The notes under the pieces are model-generated. The model had not been told where the DNA came from. It did no database searches and worked only from the letters and a program-made list of their open reading frames with translations. A program made the translations under genes and the position numbers. Positions 7,204 to 17,244 of a DNA stretch of 64,000 nucleotides are shown here, in pieces; position 1 is the stretch's first letter; every line of letters starts with the position of its first letter. This DNA is from Myxococcales bacterium. Its GTDB lineage: Bacteria > Myxococcota_A > Polyangia > Fen-1088. The stretch lies in NCBI GenBank assembly GCA_022184915.1, contig JAGTJU010000001.1, positions 744,001 through 808,000 of the forward strand, read 5' to 3'.

Positions 7204-9393
7204 ATGTCTCGCGTGCTCATCGTCTCGAACCGGTTGCCCATCTCCGTCTCGAAGCGCGAAGAGGGAATCGAGGTGAGCCGGAGCACGGGCGGTTTGGCCA
7301 CGGGCCTTTCGGGCGTGCATGAAGCTTCGGGAGGGCGCTGGATCGGCTGGCCGGGCGTGGCCGACGACGCCTTGAGCGACGCTGACCGTCAGCAGCTTGG
7401 CCCCCGCTTCGAAGAGCTGCGGGTCGTGCCCGTGCCCCTCGCCGAGGCCGAGATTCACCGCTACTACGAGGACTTCTGCAACGGCATCCTCTGGCCTCTG
7501 TTCCACTACCTCATGGGCAAGTTGCCCCTCGAGTTCGATGGCTTCGACCTTTACGAGACCGTGAACCAGCGATTCGCCGACGCCATCGTGGCTAACCACC
7601 AGCCCGGTGACGTCGTCTGGGTCCACGACTATCACCTCATGCTCGTGCCGCAGATGGTGAGGGAGCGCTTGCCCGACGCCACGATCGGCTACTTTCTGCA
7701 CATCCCCTTTCCCTCGTCCGAAGTGTTTCGGACTTTGCCGTTCCGTGAGCGCTTGCTCGAGGGCCTGCTTGGCGCGGATCTCGTGGGCTTTCACACCGCC
7801 GCGTACGCCCGCCACTTCACCTCGTCCGCGCTGCGGGTCCTGGGCGCCACGTCGGACGTGACCTCGTTGCAATGGGGCCACCGCCAGGTGCACACGGGTG
7901 TGTTTCCGATGGGCATCGACGTCGAAGGCTACCGCAATGCCTCGGCCAAACCCGAGGTGAACGCGCGCGCCGAAGAGCTGCGGGCACGCGACGGCAACAA
8001 GCTCGTCTTTGGACTCGATCGGCTCGACTACACCAAGGGCATCCCCCGGCGGCTGCTGGCGTTCGAGCGGTTGCTTCAAAGACATCCCGAACTGCATGGC
8101 AAAGTCCAGCTGGTGCAATGCGGGACCGCCTCGCGGACGAACGTCGAAGCGTACCAAGAGTTTCGCTCTCAAGTGGAAGGCCTCGTGGGACGCATCCTGG
8201 GCACCTATGCCACGCCCGACTGGGTGCCCGTGAACTACATTCTGCGTGGATTGCCCTTCGAGGAAAACCTTGCGCTCTACAAGGCCGCGGACGTCATGTT
8301 GGTGACGCCCATCCGCGACGGTATGAATCTGGTGGCCAAGGAGTTCGTGGCCGCGCGTGACGACGAAGACGGCGTGCTCGTGCTGAGTGAGTTCGCAGGG
8401 GCCTCGAGCGATCTGCCCGAGGCGCTCTCGATCAATCCCTACGACGTCGAAGGCACGGCCGAGGTGCTGTACCGCGCCCTGACGATGCCCAAGGACGATC
8501 GCCACACCCGCATGGTGGGCTTGCGCAAGCGCGTGCTTGGGGCCTCCGTACAGGCCTGGGCCGACCGCTTCGTTTCGACCCTGCGCAACCAGGCTCATCT
8601 GCATCCCGCCACCAAGCCCACGCGCTCCGACGAGCTCGCCCGTCTGCTCGCCCGCGTGCGGGACGCGTCGTCGCTGGTGTTGTTCCTCGACTACGACGGC
8701 TCCCTCGTGCCGTTTGCGCCCACCCCCGACCTGGCCAAACCCGACGAGGAGCTCTTGTCCCTGCTGCGGGGCCTGGCCGCGCGGCCCAACACCTTCGTCA
8801 ACGTGGTGAGTGGCCGCGACCGCACCACCCTGGCGCGCTGGCTGGGGCCCTTGCCGCTTGCGCTTCACGCCGAGCACGGCAGCTGGTCGCGACCGGTAGG
8901 CGGCGAGGGCCGGGAGAACCTGATCACGGGGGTGCTCGATTGGCGGGAGCCCGCTCTCGAGATCCTGCGCGACTTCGCCGCACACACCCCCGGGTCGTTG
9001 GTCGAGGAGAAGGTCGTCGGTGTGGCCTGGCACTACCGCATGGCCGAGCCCGACTTCGGGGCGCGTCAGGCCAACGAGCTGCGGCTCCATCTGCTCGAGC
9101 GCTTCGCCAACGCGCCCGTCGAGATCCTTTCGGGAGAAAGAGTCGTGGAGCTCCGGCCGCACGGCGTGAACAAAGGGCGTGTGGTCGGCCCCCTGGCCGA
9201 AGCGCATCCGGGCGCGTTGCTGGTGGCGATCGGTGACGATCGTACGGATGAGGATATGTTCGCGGCCCTGCCGCCCGGGCACGTGGCCCTGCACGTGGGA
9301 CCCGGGGCCAGCCGGGCCGAGTTTCGGGTGGCGGGCGTCAAGGACGTGCGCGCGTTTCTCAAGGGTGTGCTTGCGCCCGAAGGGAGTCGCTGA
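7204..9393 (+). CDS. otsAB: Bifunctional trehalose-6-phosphate synthase/phosphatase
   Basis: The start is the ATG at 7204 ([14 protein letters not shown]), which aligns with OtsA N-termini; a TTG 15 bases upstream is possible. The product is 729 residues. Residues 1-470 are a GT20 synthase (UDP-glucose + glucose-6-P to trehalose-6-P). Visible motifs are [46 protein letters not shown], and [10 protein letters not shown] with Arg273 and Lys278, which have the same spacing as the phosphate-binding Arg262/Lys267 of E. coli Ots[12 protein letters not shown] is also present. Residues about 485-725 are a HAD phosphatase (OtsB): [11 protein letters not shown], with nucleophile Asp496 and acid/base Asp498, and [10 protein letters not shown] at the end. 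The fusion makes trehalose, a compatible solute useful in osmotic, desiccation and dormancy stress. It stands alone, divergent from the lipoprotein gene. Confidence 0.95.
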   Translation: MSRVLIVSNRLPISVSKREEGIEVSRSTGGLATGLSGVHEASGGRWIGWPGVADDALSDADRQQLGPRFEELRVVPVPLAEAEIHRYYEDFCNGILWPLFHYLMGKLPLEFDGFDLYETVNQRFADAIVANHQPGDVVWVHDYHLMLVPQMVRERLPDATIGYFLHIPFPSSEVFRTLPFRERLLEGLLGADLVGFHTAAYARHFTSSALRVLGATSDVTSLQWGHRQVHTGVFPMGIDVEGYRNASAKPEVNARAEELRARDGNKLVFGLDRLDYTKGIPRRLLAFERLLQRHPELHGKVQLVQCGTASRTNVEAYQEFRSQVEGLVGRILGTYATPDWVPVNYILRGLPFEENLALYKAADVMLVTPIRDGMNLVAKEFVAARDDEDGVLVLSEFAGASSDLPEALSINPYDVEGTAEVLYRALTMPKDDRHTRMVGLRKRVLGASVQAWADRFVSTLRNQAHLHPATKPTRSDELARLLARVRDASSLVLFLDYDGSLVPFAPTPDLAKPDEELLSLLRGLAARPNTFVNVVSGRDRTTLARWLGPLPLALHAEHGSWSRPVGGEGRENLITGVLDWREPALEILRDFAAHTPGSLVEEKVVGVAWHYRMAEPDFGARQANELRLHLLERFANAPVEILSGERVVELRPHGVNKGRVVGPLAEAHPGALLVAIGDDRTDEDMFAALPPGHVALHVGPGASRAEFRVAGVKDVRAFLKGVLAPEGSR

Positions 9394-9415
9394 ACTAAGT
9401 GGGCAACGCGCCGGT

Positions 9416-9667
9416 TCAGTCCTGCATCACCCGTTCGAGCACCAAAGTCACCTCGTCCTCGGCCGATCGACCCCGGTTCGCGGGCCGGATTGCCCATTCG
9501 GAGTGGCTCTTGAGGGCCTTTAGCGCCGCCTGGACCACCTCGGCCGTGAGGCTGGGCAGGGTCGCCGCCCACTGATAACCGTCTTCGTCTCCTTCGTACT
9601 CCGCAGGGAAGGTGCACCGCACCTGTAACCTCAAGGTGAACTCACGCTCTTCGACGTAATCGGCCAT
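9416..9667 (-). CDS. Small conserved-looking hypothetical protein
   Basis: An 83-residue acidic protein (MADYVEEREFTLRLQVRCTF...LTLVLERVMQD type composition) with alternating beta pattern at the N-terminus (FTLRLQVRCTFP), an EYEGDEDGYQW turn and an amphipathic helix (AEVVQAALKALKSH). No signal peptide or membrane helix. Codon use matches its neighbours, with third positions mostly G/C. It is convergent with otsAB, with 22 bases between the stops, and its start lies 98 bases from the start of the divergent Rieske gene. I do not recognise the family. Confidence 0.6.
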   Translation of the reverse strand: MADYVEEREFTLRLQVRCTFPAEYEGDEDGYQWAATLPSLTAEVVQAALKALKSHSEWAIRPANRGRSAEDEVTLVLERVMQD

Positions 9668-9765
9668 ACCTGGGGCTTTAGCAAACGCTGGCGGAGTTCA
9701 GGGTGTCGCACGAGCCGCAAAAGCTTCGGTTGACGGATTTGGGGGCCGCGCGGCATGTTTAGCGA

Positions 9766-10311
9766 ATGTTGTACGACGCGGCGGCCAAAGCCGACGAACG
9801 CCGTGGTTTTCTTCGCACCGTGACCGGCTGGCTAGGCGGATTGCTTGGCGCTGTGGTCACGTTGCCGGGGTTGGCCTTTTTGGCCCACCCCTTGAGGAAA
9901 GACACGGTCGACGGCGGAAAAGAACCTCTGGATGTGGGCGCTTCGGCGTCCCAGGTAAAGCCCGGGCAGCCGGTGATGGTGGATGTGCGCGGGGAGCTGC
10001 GCGACGCCTGGATGCGGACACCCGACGTGAAGTTGGGTGCGTGCTGGCTGGTGCGTGAGAAAGACGGGGACCCCGTGAAGGCCTTCTCGACGGTCTGTCC
10101 TCACCTGGGCTGCGGCATCGATTGGGAAGCCGACAAGCAGCAGTTCATCTGCCCCTGCCACGACACGTTCTTCGATCTGCAAGGCAAGGTCGTGACGGGT
10201 CCATCCCCGCGGGGCATGGATGAACTCGACGTCAAGCTCGAGGATGGCGGGCGGCTGAAGGTGGCTTACCGGCGGTTTCGCCTGGGCACGTCGAACAAGG
10301 AAGAAGTGTGA
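9766..10311 (+). CDS. Rieske iron-sulfur protein of a cytochrome bc-type complex
   Basis: A 181-residue ubiquinol/plastoquinol-type Rieske protein. A twin-arginine-like ERRGFLRTVTG precedes a single membrane anchor (about 20-40, GGLLGAVVTLPGLAFLA). The [2Fe-2S] ligands are clear: C111-P-H113-L-G-C116 and C129-P-C131-H132, followed by the Pro loop GPSPRG. The product passes electrons from quinol at the Qo site to cytochrome c. It overlaps the cytochrome b gene by 4 bases (GTGA), so the two are one translationally coupled operon and subunits of one membrane complex. Confidence 0.95.
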   Translation: MLYDAAAKADERRGFLRTVTGWLGGLLGAVVTLPGLAFLAHPLRKDTVDGGKEPLDVGASASQVKPGQPVMVDVRGELRDAWMRTPDVKLGACWLVREKDGDPVKAFSTVCPHLGCGIDWEADKQQFICPCHDTFFDLQGKVVTGPSPRGMDELDVKLEDGGRLKVAYRRFRLGTSNKEEV

Positions 10312-12071
10312 TCCAGCTACCTCCTCCCTCGCGGCTCGAGCAGGCCAAGGCCTGGATCGACGACCGCACGGGTCTCATCACGGCCTTCCACCGCGCGATG
10401 AACGAGCCGATCCCCGGCGGCGCCAGCCTTTGGCGAACGTTGGGCATGGCCACGGCGTTCTTCGTGGGTGTGGAGTTCCTCACCGGCTTGCTGTTGGCGT
10501 TCTACTACGCACCTTCAGCCGCCAGCGCCTGGGCTTCCACAGCCTTCATCCAGGACGAGCTCACCATGGGCTGGTTCGTGCGCGGTGTGCACAGCTTTGG
10601 CTCGATCGCGCTCATCGTGCTTGCGGGGCTTCACCTCTTGCAGGTCGTTTTGTTCGGCGCCTACAAGCGGCCGCGCGAAGTGAACTGGCTCGTGGGCCTT
10701 GCGCTCATGCTCTTGCTGCTTGGCTTTGCGCTTTCGGGCTATGGCTTGCCCTGGGATCAAGCGGGCTACTGGGCCAAGCTGGTGGAGACCAGCATCCTCA
10801 GCACCACACCGGTGGTGGGACCTTTGCTCGAGCGCTTGGTCCAGGGGGGCTCGCAGTACGGCAACTATACGGTGCTGCACTTTTACGCCGCTCACGTCTT
10901 CGTGCTGCCGGCGCTGCTCATGGGCCTCATGGGCCTGCACGTATACTTGGCCCGCCGGCACCGGCCCACGCCGGCCTTCTGGATGGACCCGCACACCATC
11001 GTCGCGCGCACCGAGCCCTACTTTCCAGGTCAAGCGCTTCGTGACCTTTTGCTCTTCGCTGCGGCCTTGGCGGTGGTGATCGGCTTCGTCGTCGTCAAGG
11101 GAGGGGCCGCGCTGGAACCGCCCGCCGATGCGGCCAGTAATTACATGGCCAGGCCCGAGTGGTACGCCCTACCGCTCTATCAGCTGCGCATGTACTTCGA
11201 GGGTCCCCTCGAGATCGTGGCCACGATGGTGATCCCGGGAATCGTGGGCGCCCTGGTGTTCGGTCTGCCCTTCCTCGATCGTTCGCCGCACCTGTCGCCT
11301 GCCAAGCGCCCCGTGGTCATGGGCGCCGTGATGTTCGGGCTCTTCGCCACGTCGGTTCTGACCACCCTGTCGCTTCGCAAAGACGCTGCGGACGAGAGCT
11401 TCCAGCGTCACCGCGCCGAGGTGGAAGCCGAAGGGCTGCGCGCCCGGCGCCTGGCCGCGCGCGGGGTGTTGCCCTCGGGAGGCATCGACGTGTTCAAAAA
11501 CGATCCTCAGTACGCCGTTTTGACCTTGTACAAAGAAAAGTGCGGCAGTTGCCACGGCCTTACGGGCCAGGGGGGGGACGAAGGGCCGGACTTTGCCGAC
11601 TACAACTCGCGCGCCTGGATCAACGCGTTCCTGAAGGATCCGCAGGGCCCCCTGTTCATGGGACCGGCCAAAAAAGGTGACAAGGGCATGAAGCCGGTCG
11701 AGGGCACAGAAGAGGAGCTGGCCCTCCTCACTGAGCTCGTCTACGCCGAGACGGGCGCGCCCGACGTCAAAGCCGATGTGGTGGCCAAGGCCAAGGAGGC
11801 CGAGCTCTTCAGCGAAAAAGACTGCGATTCCTGCCACTACATCGAAGAAGACGACAAGGAGCTTGGCAACAGTGGACCCAACCTGTTCCAGCGCGGCACG
11901 GTGGAGTACGTCGCGCGCCTCATCGAGGCCCCCGATCACGAACTCATGTACGGCGAAAAGAGCGACATGCCGGGTTTTGCGGGCAAACTGTCTGGGGAGC
12001 AGATCCGTGACCTGGCCGCGTTCATCGTGGGCCTGAGGAAGACCTCGGGCGTGCCGGCCGCAGCCCCCTGA
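10308..12071 (+). CDS. Cytochrome b with C-terminally fused di-haem cytochrome c domain
   Basis: A 587-residue subunit of the Rieske/cytochrome b complex, with a GTG start overlapping the Rieske stop. The N-terminal part has the b-haem ligands His95/His109 (14 apart) and His196/His211 (15 apart). The 15-residue second spacing is as in cytochrome b6. The Qo-site PEWY motif occurs in ARPEWYALPLYQ, and further helices follow to about residue 360. After a soluble linker, the C-terminal part has two CxxCH motifs, C412-GSC-H416 and C506-DSC-H510, with likely axial Met in LFMGP/KGMKP and MPGF. One polypeptide therefore replaces separate cytochrome b and c1 subunits: quinol oxidation, then c-type haems in the periplasm. 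No oxidase genes are nearby. A strong hairpin follows the stop. Confidence 0.93.
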   Translation: MIQLPPPSRLEQAKAWIDDRTGLITAFHRAMNEPIPGGASLWRTLGMATAFFVGVEFLTGLLLAFYYAPSAASAWASTAFIQDELTMGWFVRGVHSFGSIALIVLAGLHLLQVVLFGAYKRPREVNWLVGLALMLLLLGFALSGYGLPWDQAGYWAKLVETSILSTTPVVGPLLERLVQGGSQYGNYTVLHFYAAHVFVLPALLMGLMGLHVYLARRHRPTPAFWMDPHTIVARTEPYFPGQALRDLLLFAAALAVVIGFVVVKGGAALEPPADAASNYMARPEWYALPLYQLRMYFEGPLEIVATMVIPGIVGALVFGLPFLDRSPHLSPAKRPVVMGAVMFGLFATSVLTTLSLRKDAADESFQRHRAEVEAEGLRARRLAARGVLPSGGIDVFKNDPQYAVLTLYKEKCGSCHGLTGQGGDEGPDFADYNSRAWINAFLKDPQGPLFMGPAKKGDKGMKPVEGTEEELALLTELVYAETGAPDVKADVVAKAKEAELFSEKDCDSCHYIEEDDKELGNSGPNLFQRGTVEYVARLIEAPDHELMYGEKSDMPGFAGKLSGEQIRDLAAFIVGLRKTSGVPAAAP

Positions 12072-12082
12072 ACGCAGCACCG

Positions 12083-12115
12083 CGCCTGGGGGGGCCGTTC
12101 ACGCCCCCCCAGGCG
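12083..12115 (+). terminator. Strong hairpin after the bc operon
   Basis: CGCCTGGGGGGG (12083-12094) pairs perfectly with CCCCCCCAGGCG (12104-12115) across a 9-base loop, 12 bases after the cytochrome b stop. There is no U-tract, so it is either a non-canonical terminator or an mRNA 3'-end protecting structure. Confidence 0.6.
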
Positions 12116-12239
12116 TGTGCGCCCGCCGTCGGGAAGACCCCACGTCGTGGCCGACCGTCGGGGTCGGTTTGCCACCAAGCCTGCGGGCTTCTGTGGCATA
12201 GATAAGGCGGAGGCGCGAGCCTTCGGAAGAGGGCGGGAC

Positions 12240-13589
12240 TTGTATATCGTCATCGTGGGCGCAGGCGAGGTGGGCCAGTACCTGGCGCGCATCTTCGTTG
12301 AAGAGCAGCACGACGTGGCCATCGTCGAGCAAGACGAAAAGCTCGCGCGCGAACTGGAGTCGTCGCTCGACGCGCTCGTGGTCCACGGCAGCGGGGTGAA
12401 CTTCCGCACCCTGGAGAAGGCGCGTGTAAAAAGGGCTGATCTGGTCTTGGCGGTGACCCAGGTCGACGAGGTCAACTTGGTGGCTTGCATGACGGCTGCC
12501 AAGATGAGCCGGGCGCGCACGGTGGCCCGGGTGCGTGAAGTGGGCTACCTGGGCGGAGACCGCTCCCTCACCGCCCGCGAGCTGGGCATAGGGTTGGTCG
12601 TGGGGCCCGAGCGGGCCGTGGCGGAGCAGGTCGTGGAGTTTCTCAACTTCGACGGCGCGGGGCAGTTCTGGGATCTGTTTGGAAAAAACCTGCGGCTCAT
12701 CGAGCTGCCGCTCGCCGAAGACTCGCCGTTCATCCACGAGAGCCTCGCCCAGCTTTCGGAGGTGATGCCCTCGCCCTCGCTGGTCGCTGCCGTGGCGGGC
12801 CGCGGCGGGCTCCGCATTCCGCGGGGCGACGATCGCATCAAGCAAGGCGAACGCGCGTATGTGCTCACGGTGCCTCGCAACGTCGAAGAGTTCCTGATCC
12901 TATCGGGCAAGCCGTGGCACCACGTGCGCCACGTGCTCATCATCGGGTGCGGCAACATCGGGTTTTATCTCGCGCAGGAACTCGAGCGCCGCAACCTCTT
13001 CCCCACGATCATCGAGCTCGATCGCGAGCGGGCGGACTTCGTCAGCCGCAACCTCGCCAAATCAATCGTGTTACAGGGCGACGGCACCGATCCCGATCTG
13101 CTTCGCGAGCAGCTGGAAGAGCGCGCCGATGCCGTGGTGGTGTTGATCGAGGACAACGAAAAAGCCCTGGTGGCGGGGCTGATGGCGCGGCATCTTGGCG
13201 CCAAGAAGATCATCGTTCGCTGCGACAAACGCGCGTATGAACCGTTGGGGCGCGACATGGGCATCGACGCGCTCATCAGCCCGCGTCGGGCGGTGGCCGA
13301 TGCGATCTTGCAGTTCGTGCACAGGGGCAAGGTACAGCGCTCGCACATGCTGGGCGATCACGACGGGGAGATCATGGACTTCAAGATTCCAGAACACCCA
13401 CGCAACAAGGAGATCGTCGATAAGCCCCTTCGCGAGCTGGACTTCCCGCAGGGGGCCATTCTGGGCGCCGTATGCCGCGGCGACCAGGTGCTGATCGCCG
13501 ATGGCAACACGAAGCTTCAGCCCGGCGACGAGGTCCTGGTGGTGGCGGTGAGGGATGCGATCGGGGCGGTCGAAAAGCTCCTTGGCTGA
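12240..13589 (+). CDS. trkA: Trk potassium uptake regulatory protein TrkA
   Basis: The TTG start at 12240, behind a purine-rich GGAAGAGGGCGGG, is preferred over a GTG 123 bases upstream because the protein then begins [12 protein letters not shown], the normal TrkA N-terminus. The product is 449 residues, the usual length. It has two RCK modules in tandem, each a Rossmann NAD(H)-binding half ([12 protein letters not shown] near residue 6; [14 protein letters not shown] near 235) plus a TrkA-C half. It gates the K+ channel/transporter TrkH in response to nucleotides on the cytosolic face. The trkH gene follows 6 bases after the stop. The pair controls K+ uptake and osmotic adjustment. Confidence 0.92.
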   Translation: MYIVIVGAGEVGQYLARIFVEEQHDVAIVEQDEKLARELESSLDALVVHGSGVNFRTLEKARVKRADLVLAVTQVDEVNLVACMTAAKMSRARTVARVREVGYLGGDRSLTARELGIGLVVGPERAVAEQVVEFLNFDGAGQFWDLFGKNLRLIELPLAEDSPFIHESLAQLSEVMPSPSLVAAVAGRGGLRIPRGDDRIKQGERAYVLTVPRNVEEFLILSGKPWHHVRHVLIIGCGNIGFYLAQELERRNLFPTIIELDRERADFVSRNLAKSIVLQGDGTDPDLLREQLEERADAVVVLIEDNEKALVAGLMARHLGAKKIIVRCDKRAYEPLGRDMGIDALISPRRAVADAILQFVHRGKVQRSHMLGDHDGEIMDFKIPEHPRNKEIVDKPLRELDFPQGAILGAVCRGDQVLIADGNTKLQPGDEVLVVAVRDAIGAVEKLLG

Positions 13590-13595
13590 CGTCAC

Positions 13596-15059
13596 ATGCG
13601 CGCCGGCGTCCTCCTGAGAATCACCAGCCGCTTGCTCGGCTTCGCCGGCTTTTCTTTGCTGGTGCCTTTGGTCGTGTCGTGGTTCTACGGCGACGAGGTG
13701 TGGTGGGCGTTTGCTCTGCCGCTCGTGGCCGCGGCCCTGGGGGCGGTGGGGATCTCCCGCCTCTCGGCAGCGCGAAGGGCCCCCGCTGAATCGCTGCGGC
13801 GCCGCGAGGGCTTCGTGGCCGTGACGTTGGGCTGGGTGCTGCTGGTCCTGCTCACCGCCGTGGCGTTCGCGCTGACGGGGGCGTTCGAGACCTTTGCCGG
13901 GGCGTTCTTCGAGTCGATGTCCGGATACACCACAACGGGGGCCACGGTGGCACGCGACATCGAGGCGCTGCCCGTGTCCGTGTTGTTCCAGCGCGCCTTT
14001 TCTCACTGGATCGGCGGCATTGGCATCGTCGTGTTGTCGGTGGCCATCCTGCCGGAACTTCAGGTGGGCGGCATGCAGCTCTTCGCCGCGGAGTCGAGTG
14101 GCATCGACTCGGACAAGCTTGCCCCCCGCATCGCGGCGACGGCGCGGCGCCTGTGGGGGCTCTATGTGCTGGTGACGGGCACGGAGGCGGTTTTGCTCTG
14201 GCTAGCGGGTATGGGGCCCTTCGATGCGGTGACGCATGCCATGTCCACCATCGCCACGGGAGGCTTTTCGACCCGCAACGATTCCATTGCCGCGTTCGAC
14301 AGCGTGTGGATCGAGCTCATCGTGATGGTCTTCATGTTTCTTTCAGGCCTGAGCTTCACGCTTCAGTACCGCGCGTTCATCCGGGGCCAGGTGCGCGTGA
14401 TGCTCCGGGCGCCGGAGGTGCGCCTCTACGCCCTCATCATGTTGGTCGGCATCCTGCTCGTGACGGTGAACCTGCACTTGCAGGGGCGCTTCGAGAGCTT
14501 TGGGGGCTCTTTGCGCCACGGGGCCTTTCAGACCGTTTCGGTCATGACCACCACGGGCTTTGGAACGCGAGACTTCGATCTGTGGCCGGATTTTTCTCGG
14601 GCTTTGCTGGTGATCTTGATGCTGGTGGGGGGCTGCGCAGGCTCGACGGCCGGCGGCTCGAAGGTGGTGAGGCTCTACGTCGTCATGAAGCACGCCGGCG
14701 TGCAGCTGCAGAAGCTCATCCGCCCCCGCTTGGTACGCCCGCTGCACATCGGGGATCGCGACGTGCCTCGCGAGACCACCGAGGGCATTTTGGGCTTTTA
14801 CCTGCTTTACATCGTGGCGATCACCGCGGGAGGGCTCATCATGACCGCGCTTGGCCTCGACCTGGTCAGCGGGTTTACGGCGTCAATCTCGGCGATGAAC
14901 TCCGTGGGCCCAGGGCTAGGTACCGTGGGGGCGGTAGAGCCGTTTGCCGACGTGCCGGATCTCGGGCTTTACCTCTTGAGCTTCGGCATGCTGCTCGGTC
15001 GGCTGGAGATCTACACCGTACTGGTGTTGGTCGTTCCCCACTTTTGGCGGCGGGGGTAG
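13596..15059 (+). CDS. trkH: Trk-type potassium uptake membrane subunit TrkH
   Basis: A 487-residue integral membrane protein of the TrkH/KtrB superfamily. The four pore loops with filter glycines are visible: [42 protein letters not shown] and [14 protein letters not shown]. Many hydrophobic helices surround them, and [13 protein letters not shown], the intramembrane-loop region before pore 4, is typical. It moves K+ inward together with TrkA, encoded 6 bases upstream in the same operon. The length matches the E. coli protein. Confidence 0.94.
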   Translation: MRAGVLLRITSRLLGFAGFSLLVPLVVSWFYGDEVWWAFALPLVAAALGAVGISRLSAARRAPAESLRRREGFVAVTLGWVLLVLLTAVAFALTGAFETFAGAFFESMSGYTTTGATVARDIEALPVSVLFQRAFSHWIGGIGIVVLSVAILPELQVGGMQLFAAESSGIDSDKLAPRIAATARRLWGLYVLVTGTEAVLLWLAGMGPFDAVTHAMSTIATGGFSTRNDSIAAFDSVWIELIVMVFMFLSGLSFTLQYRAFIRGQVRVMLRAPEVRLYALIMLVGILLVTVNLHLQGRFESFGGSLRHGAFQTVSVMTTTGFGTRDFDLWPDFSRALLVILMLVGGCAGSTAGGSKVVRLYVVMKHAGVQLQKLIRPRLVRPLHIGDRDVPRETTEGILGFYLLYIVAITAGGLIMTALGLDLVSGFTASISAMNSVGPGLGTVGAVEPFADVPDLGLYLLSFGMLLGRLEIYTVLVLVVPHFWRRG

Positions 15060-15083
15060 GCCACCCGCGTCGGCACGAGCCGC

Positions 15084-15914
15084 TCAGGGTGAGAGCACCG
15101 GACGGCGTGAGGAGGGGGGCAGGGCGAAGAGCGGAAGCTGGGTGGCGCGCCGGCTCCGCTCTTGGGGCGCGCCCAGGCGCACGTTGAACTTCGTTTCGCC
15201 CGGACGGCTGGTGGTGCAAAGATCCGCCCAACCCAGGTGGTTTGCCAGGCGCGCCTGCACGGCCCGACGGGGGCCTCCGAGCGTGGTCCGGGTCCAAGCC
15301 GCCCGCAGGGCCTCGAGCAAGAGGTTGGCGAGCTCGAGCCCTTGCGTGCGCTCGAGACGATGAGGGATGGCCTTGTCGCAGGGGCGCAGGCGCCCGAACA
15401 CCGGGCGCAACACGTGATCTTCCATCGCGGTCGTGGCCTGTTTTCGGCTTTCGTAGCCGCTGTGCTGAGCGTCGAGCCAGATCCGTACCGGCTGCGGCTC
15501 GTCGGGCTCGGCGCGGAGCCGCTCTGCGATCTGGGCGTGCAGGAAGTCCTCGAAGGCGCGCCGCTGGGTAGCGCCGTCGGACCCGGAGTCCTCGGGGAAG
15601 TTGGGCTCGGCGATGAACGCATCGAAGCTCAGCCAGGGGGTGGCAAAAAAGGCGTCCACGAGGCTTTCGTGGGCGGCCAGCGTATCGGCCTGCACGTGAG
15701 CCCACCCCAAGCGGGTCTCGTTCTCACGGGTGTCGCGCACCAGATGCTGAAAGTCGCCCCGCCGCTGCCAGTTGAGCCACAGCACACCCGCGCCCCAGCA
15801 CGAACGCGGAGCCTCGCTGCGGGCGAGCGTGGCACACAGCAGCCAGCGACGAAGCCCCCGTTTTCCGCCCGCGTGGGGGAAAACGGCATCCGAAGGGGTG
15901 TCCGTTGGCGGCAC
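15084..15914 (-). CDS. Hypothetical protein, weakly DUF3800-like
   Basis: About 277 residues from a GTG at 15914; a TTG at 15965 would add 17. The start is uncertain. No signal peptide or membrane helix. The stretch NETRLGWAHVQADTLAAHESLVDAFFATPWLSFDAFIAE resembles the elkWskv...y..lid.ff pattern of DUF3800 (RNase H-fold-like proteins often near mobile or defence genes). However, the usual N-terminal DES motif is absent and only RWLLCATLARSEAPRSCWGAGVLWL is present. The family call is tentative. The gene lies 57 bases downstream of the RpoH-like sigma gene on the same strand and may be cotranscribed. It is convergent with trkH. Confidence 0.55.
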   Translation of the reverse strand: MPPTDTPSDAVFPHAGGKRGLRRWLLCATLARSEAPRSCWGAGVLWLNWQRRGDFQHLVRDTRENETRLGWAHVQADTLAAHESLVDAFFATPWLSFDAFIAEPNFPEDSGSDGATQRRAFEDFLHAQIAERLRAEPDEPQPVRIWLDAQHSGYESRKQATTAMEDHVLRPVFGRLRPCDKAIPHRLERTQGLELANLLLEALRAAWTRTTLGGPRRAVQARLANHLGWADLCTTSRPGETKFNVRLGAPQERSRRATQLPLFALPPSSRRPVLSP

Positions 15915-15971
15915 GCCCCCATGATAGCGGCGGGGCGCTGCGGGCCCTAGCACGCCTGTGGACAACCGTGG

Positions 15972-17204
15972 CTACTCGTCTTGCCCAGGCTGCCAGCTCA
16001 TCTGGATCTCCGGCCCGAGCTGCGCGACCAGGGTGTCCCGAAAGCGCTTTTTCAGCCGATCCGCGATCTGCCCCATGCGCTGCTTCGACACGCCGTAACG
16101 CGCGCCCAGCTCGGACAGCGGCACGGGATCATCGGGGGCCGCGAGGTGCTCGGACCACACGGCCTGCTCCCGCTCGTCGTCGAGCGCGGCGGCGAAGCTC
16201 TCCATCGCGCGGCGCACCCCCTCGGCCAGCAGGTTGCGTGAGGTTTGTTGCTCGGGCGACGCTTGATCGGGCGAGGAGATGCGCTCGGAGAGCGAGACCC
16301 CCTCGTCGTCGGGGCGTGGTTCGAGCGAAACCTCGCGCGACGCCAGGTGTTGAGAGACCTCGAGCACGTCCTTTTCATCGACGTTCAGGTTGGCTGCGAG
16401 CAGCTTCGGAGTGGGCTCGAAGCCCGCCGCACGGAGCTTGGCCCGCTCTTTTTCGAGGCGAAAGAACAGCTTGCGTCCCGCCCGCGTGTTGCCCACGTGG
16501 ATGAGCCGGGCGTTGGTCATCAAGAACTTCAGAATGTACGCGCGGATCCAGTAGGCCGCGTAGGTACCAAAGCGCGTGCCGAGCTCGGGATCCCAGCGGC
16601 TGACGGCCTCCATCAGGCCCACGCTGCCTTCCTGGAACAGGTCCAGGATGTTGGTCCACGCACGGCGGTACTGATACGCAATCGTGACCACCAAGCGAAG
16701 GTTGTGGACCACGAGGCGGCGCGCGGCGCCGATGTCGCCTTGTCCACGGGCCGCGGCCACCAGCTCGCGCTCTTCCGCATCGGTGAGGCGTCGGTAGCTG
16801 CGCGCTTCGCTGAGAAAACGTTGCAACGGGTCGCGAATGGGCGCGAGCGGCGCCGGACGCTCGCCGGGCACGACCAACTCGAACTCGGAGAGCGGATCGT
16901 CGAAGGTTCCCTCGCCCGTTGCGCTGTCCTCGTCGTCTTCGTCGGACAACGCCAGCGTCTCATCGTCCTCGTCGCTCACGACGTCGCCCACCAGGACCTC
17001 GGGGGCCACGGGCGCCTCGAGCTCGTCGCGCGCTTCGTCCTCGTCGTTCTGGTCTCGCGCTCGATTGGGTTTGACCCGCACGAGTGCGCCCGTCGTGCTG
17101 TTCTTTGGGGTACGGCCCGGGCCCCGGGGTTGTGCGGCCGGAGAACGCACACCCTTCCTCTGGGGCACGCTGGCTTTGGGCGAGGGGCTCTTGCGGTCGG
17201 CCAT
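15972..17204 (-). CDS. RpoH-like (sigma-32 family) sigma factor with acidic N-terminal extension
   Basis: The start ATG at 17204 (MADRKSPSPKAS) is preceded by GGAG. The product is 410 residues. Residues 1-120 are a non-conserved tail, first Lys/Pro/Arg-rich then strongly acidic (SDEDDETLALSDEDDEDS). Region 1.2/2 spans about 125-240: DPLQRFLSEARSYRRLT, LVVHNLRLVVTIAYQYRR, DLFQEGSVGLMEAVSRWDPELGTRFGTYAAYWIRAYI. At about 243-257, RAGRKLFFRLEKERAKL matches the RpoH box of sigma-32 factors. Region 4 is at the C-terminus (LSELGARYGVSKQRMGQIADRLKKRFRDTL). Sigma-32-like factors with developmental or stress roles are typical of myxobacteria (SigB/C/D). The acidic extension may regulate activity or stability. 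Confidence 0.9.
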   Translation of the reverse strand: MADRKSPSPKASVPQRKGVRSPAAQPRGPGRTPKNSTTGALVRVKPNRARDQNDEDEARDELEAPVAPEVLVGDVVSDEDDETLALSDEDDEDSATGEGTFDDPLSEFELVVPGERPAPLAPIRDPLQRFLSEARSYRRLTDAEERELVAAARGQGDIGAARRLVVHNLRLVVTIAYQYRRAWTNILDLFQEGSVGLMEAVSRWDPELGTRFGTYAAYWIRAYILKFLMTNARLIHVGNTRAGRKLFFRLEKERAKLRAAGFEPTPKLLAANLNVDEKDVLEVSQHLASREVSLEPRPDDEGVSLSERISSPDQASPEQQTSRNLLAEGVRRAMESFAAALDDEREQAVWSEHLAAPDDPVPLSELGARYGVSKQRMGQIADRLKKRFRDTLVAQLGPEIQMSWQPGQDE

Positions 17205-17232
17205 CCGAGTCTCCGAGCGGGTCAGTCGATGT

Positions 17233-17244
17233 GTTGTATACAAC
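17233..17244. promoter_or_regulatory. Perfect 12-base palindrome upstream of the sigma gene
   Basis: GTTGTATACAAC, in the 134-base divergent space between the RpoH-like sigma gene and the HupE-like gene, 29 bases before the sigma start. This is a plausible operator or part of a -10 region. No regulator is assigned. Confidence 0.3.

Noticed and set aside
7162-9294. A 710-codon open frame on the minus strand opposite otsAB
   Set aside because: It is the complementary shadow of a strongly conserved trehalose synthase/phosphatase. Its product is His/Gln/Arg/Gly-rich with no recognisable domain, as expected for antisense frames in GC-rich DNA.
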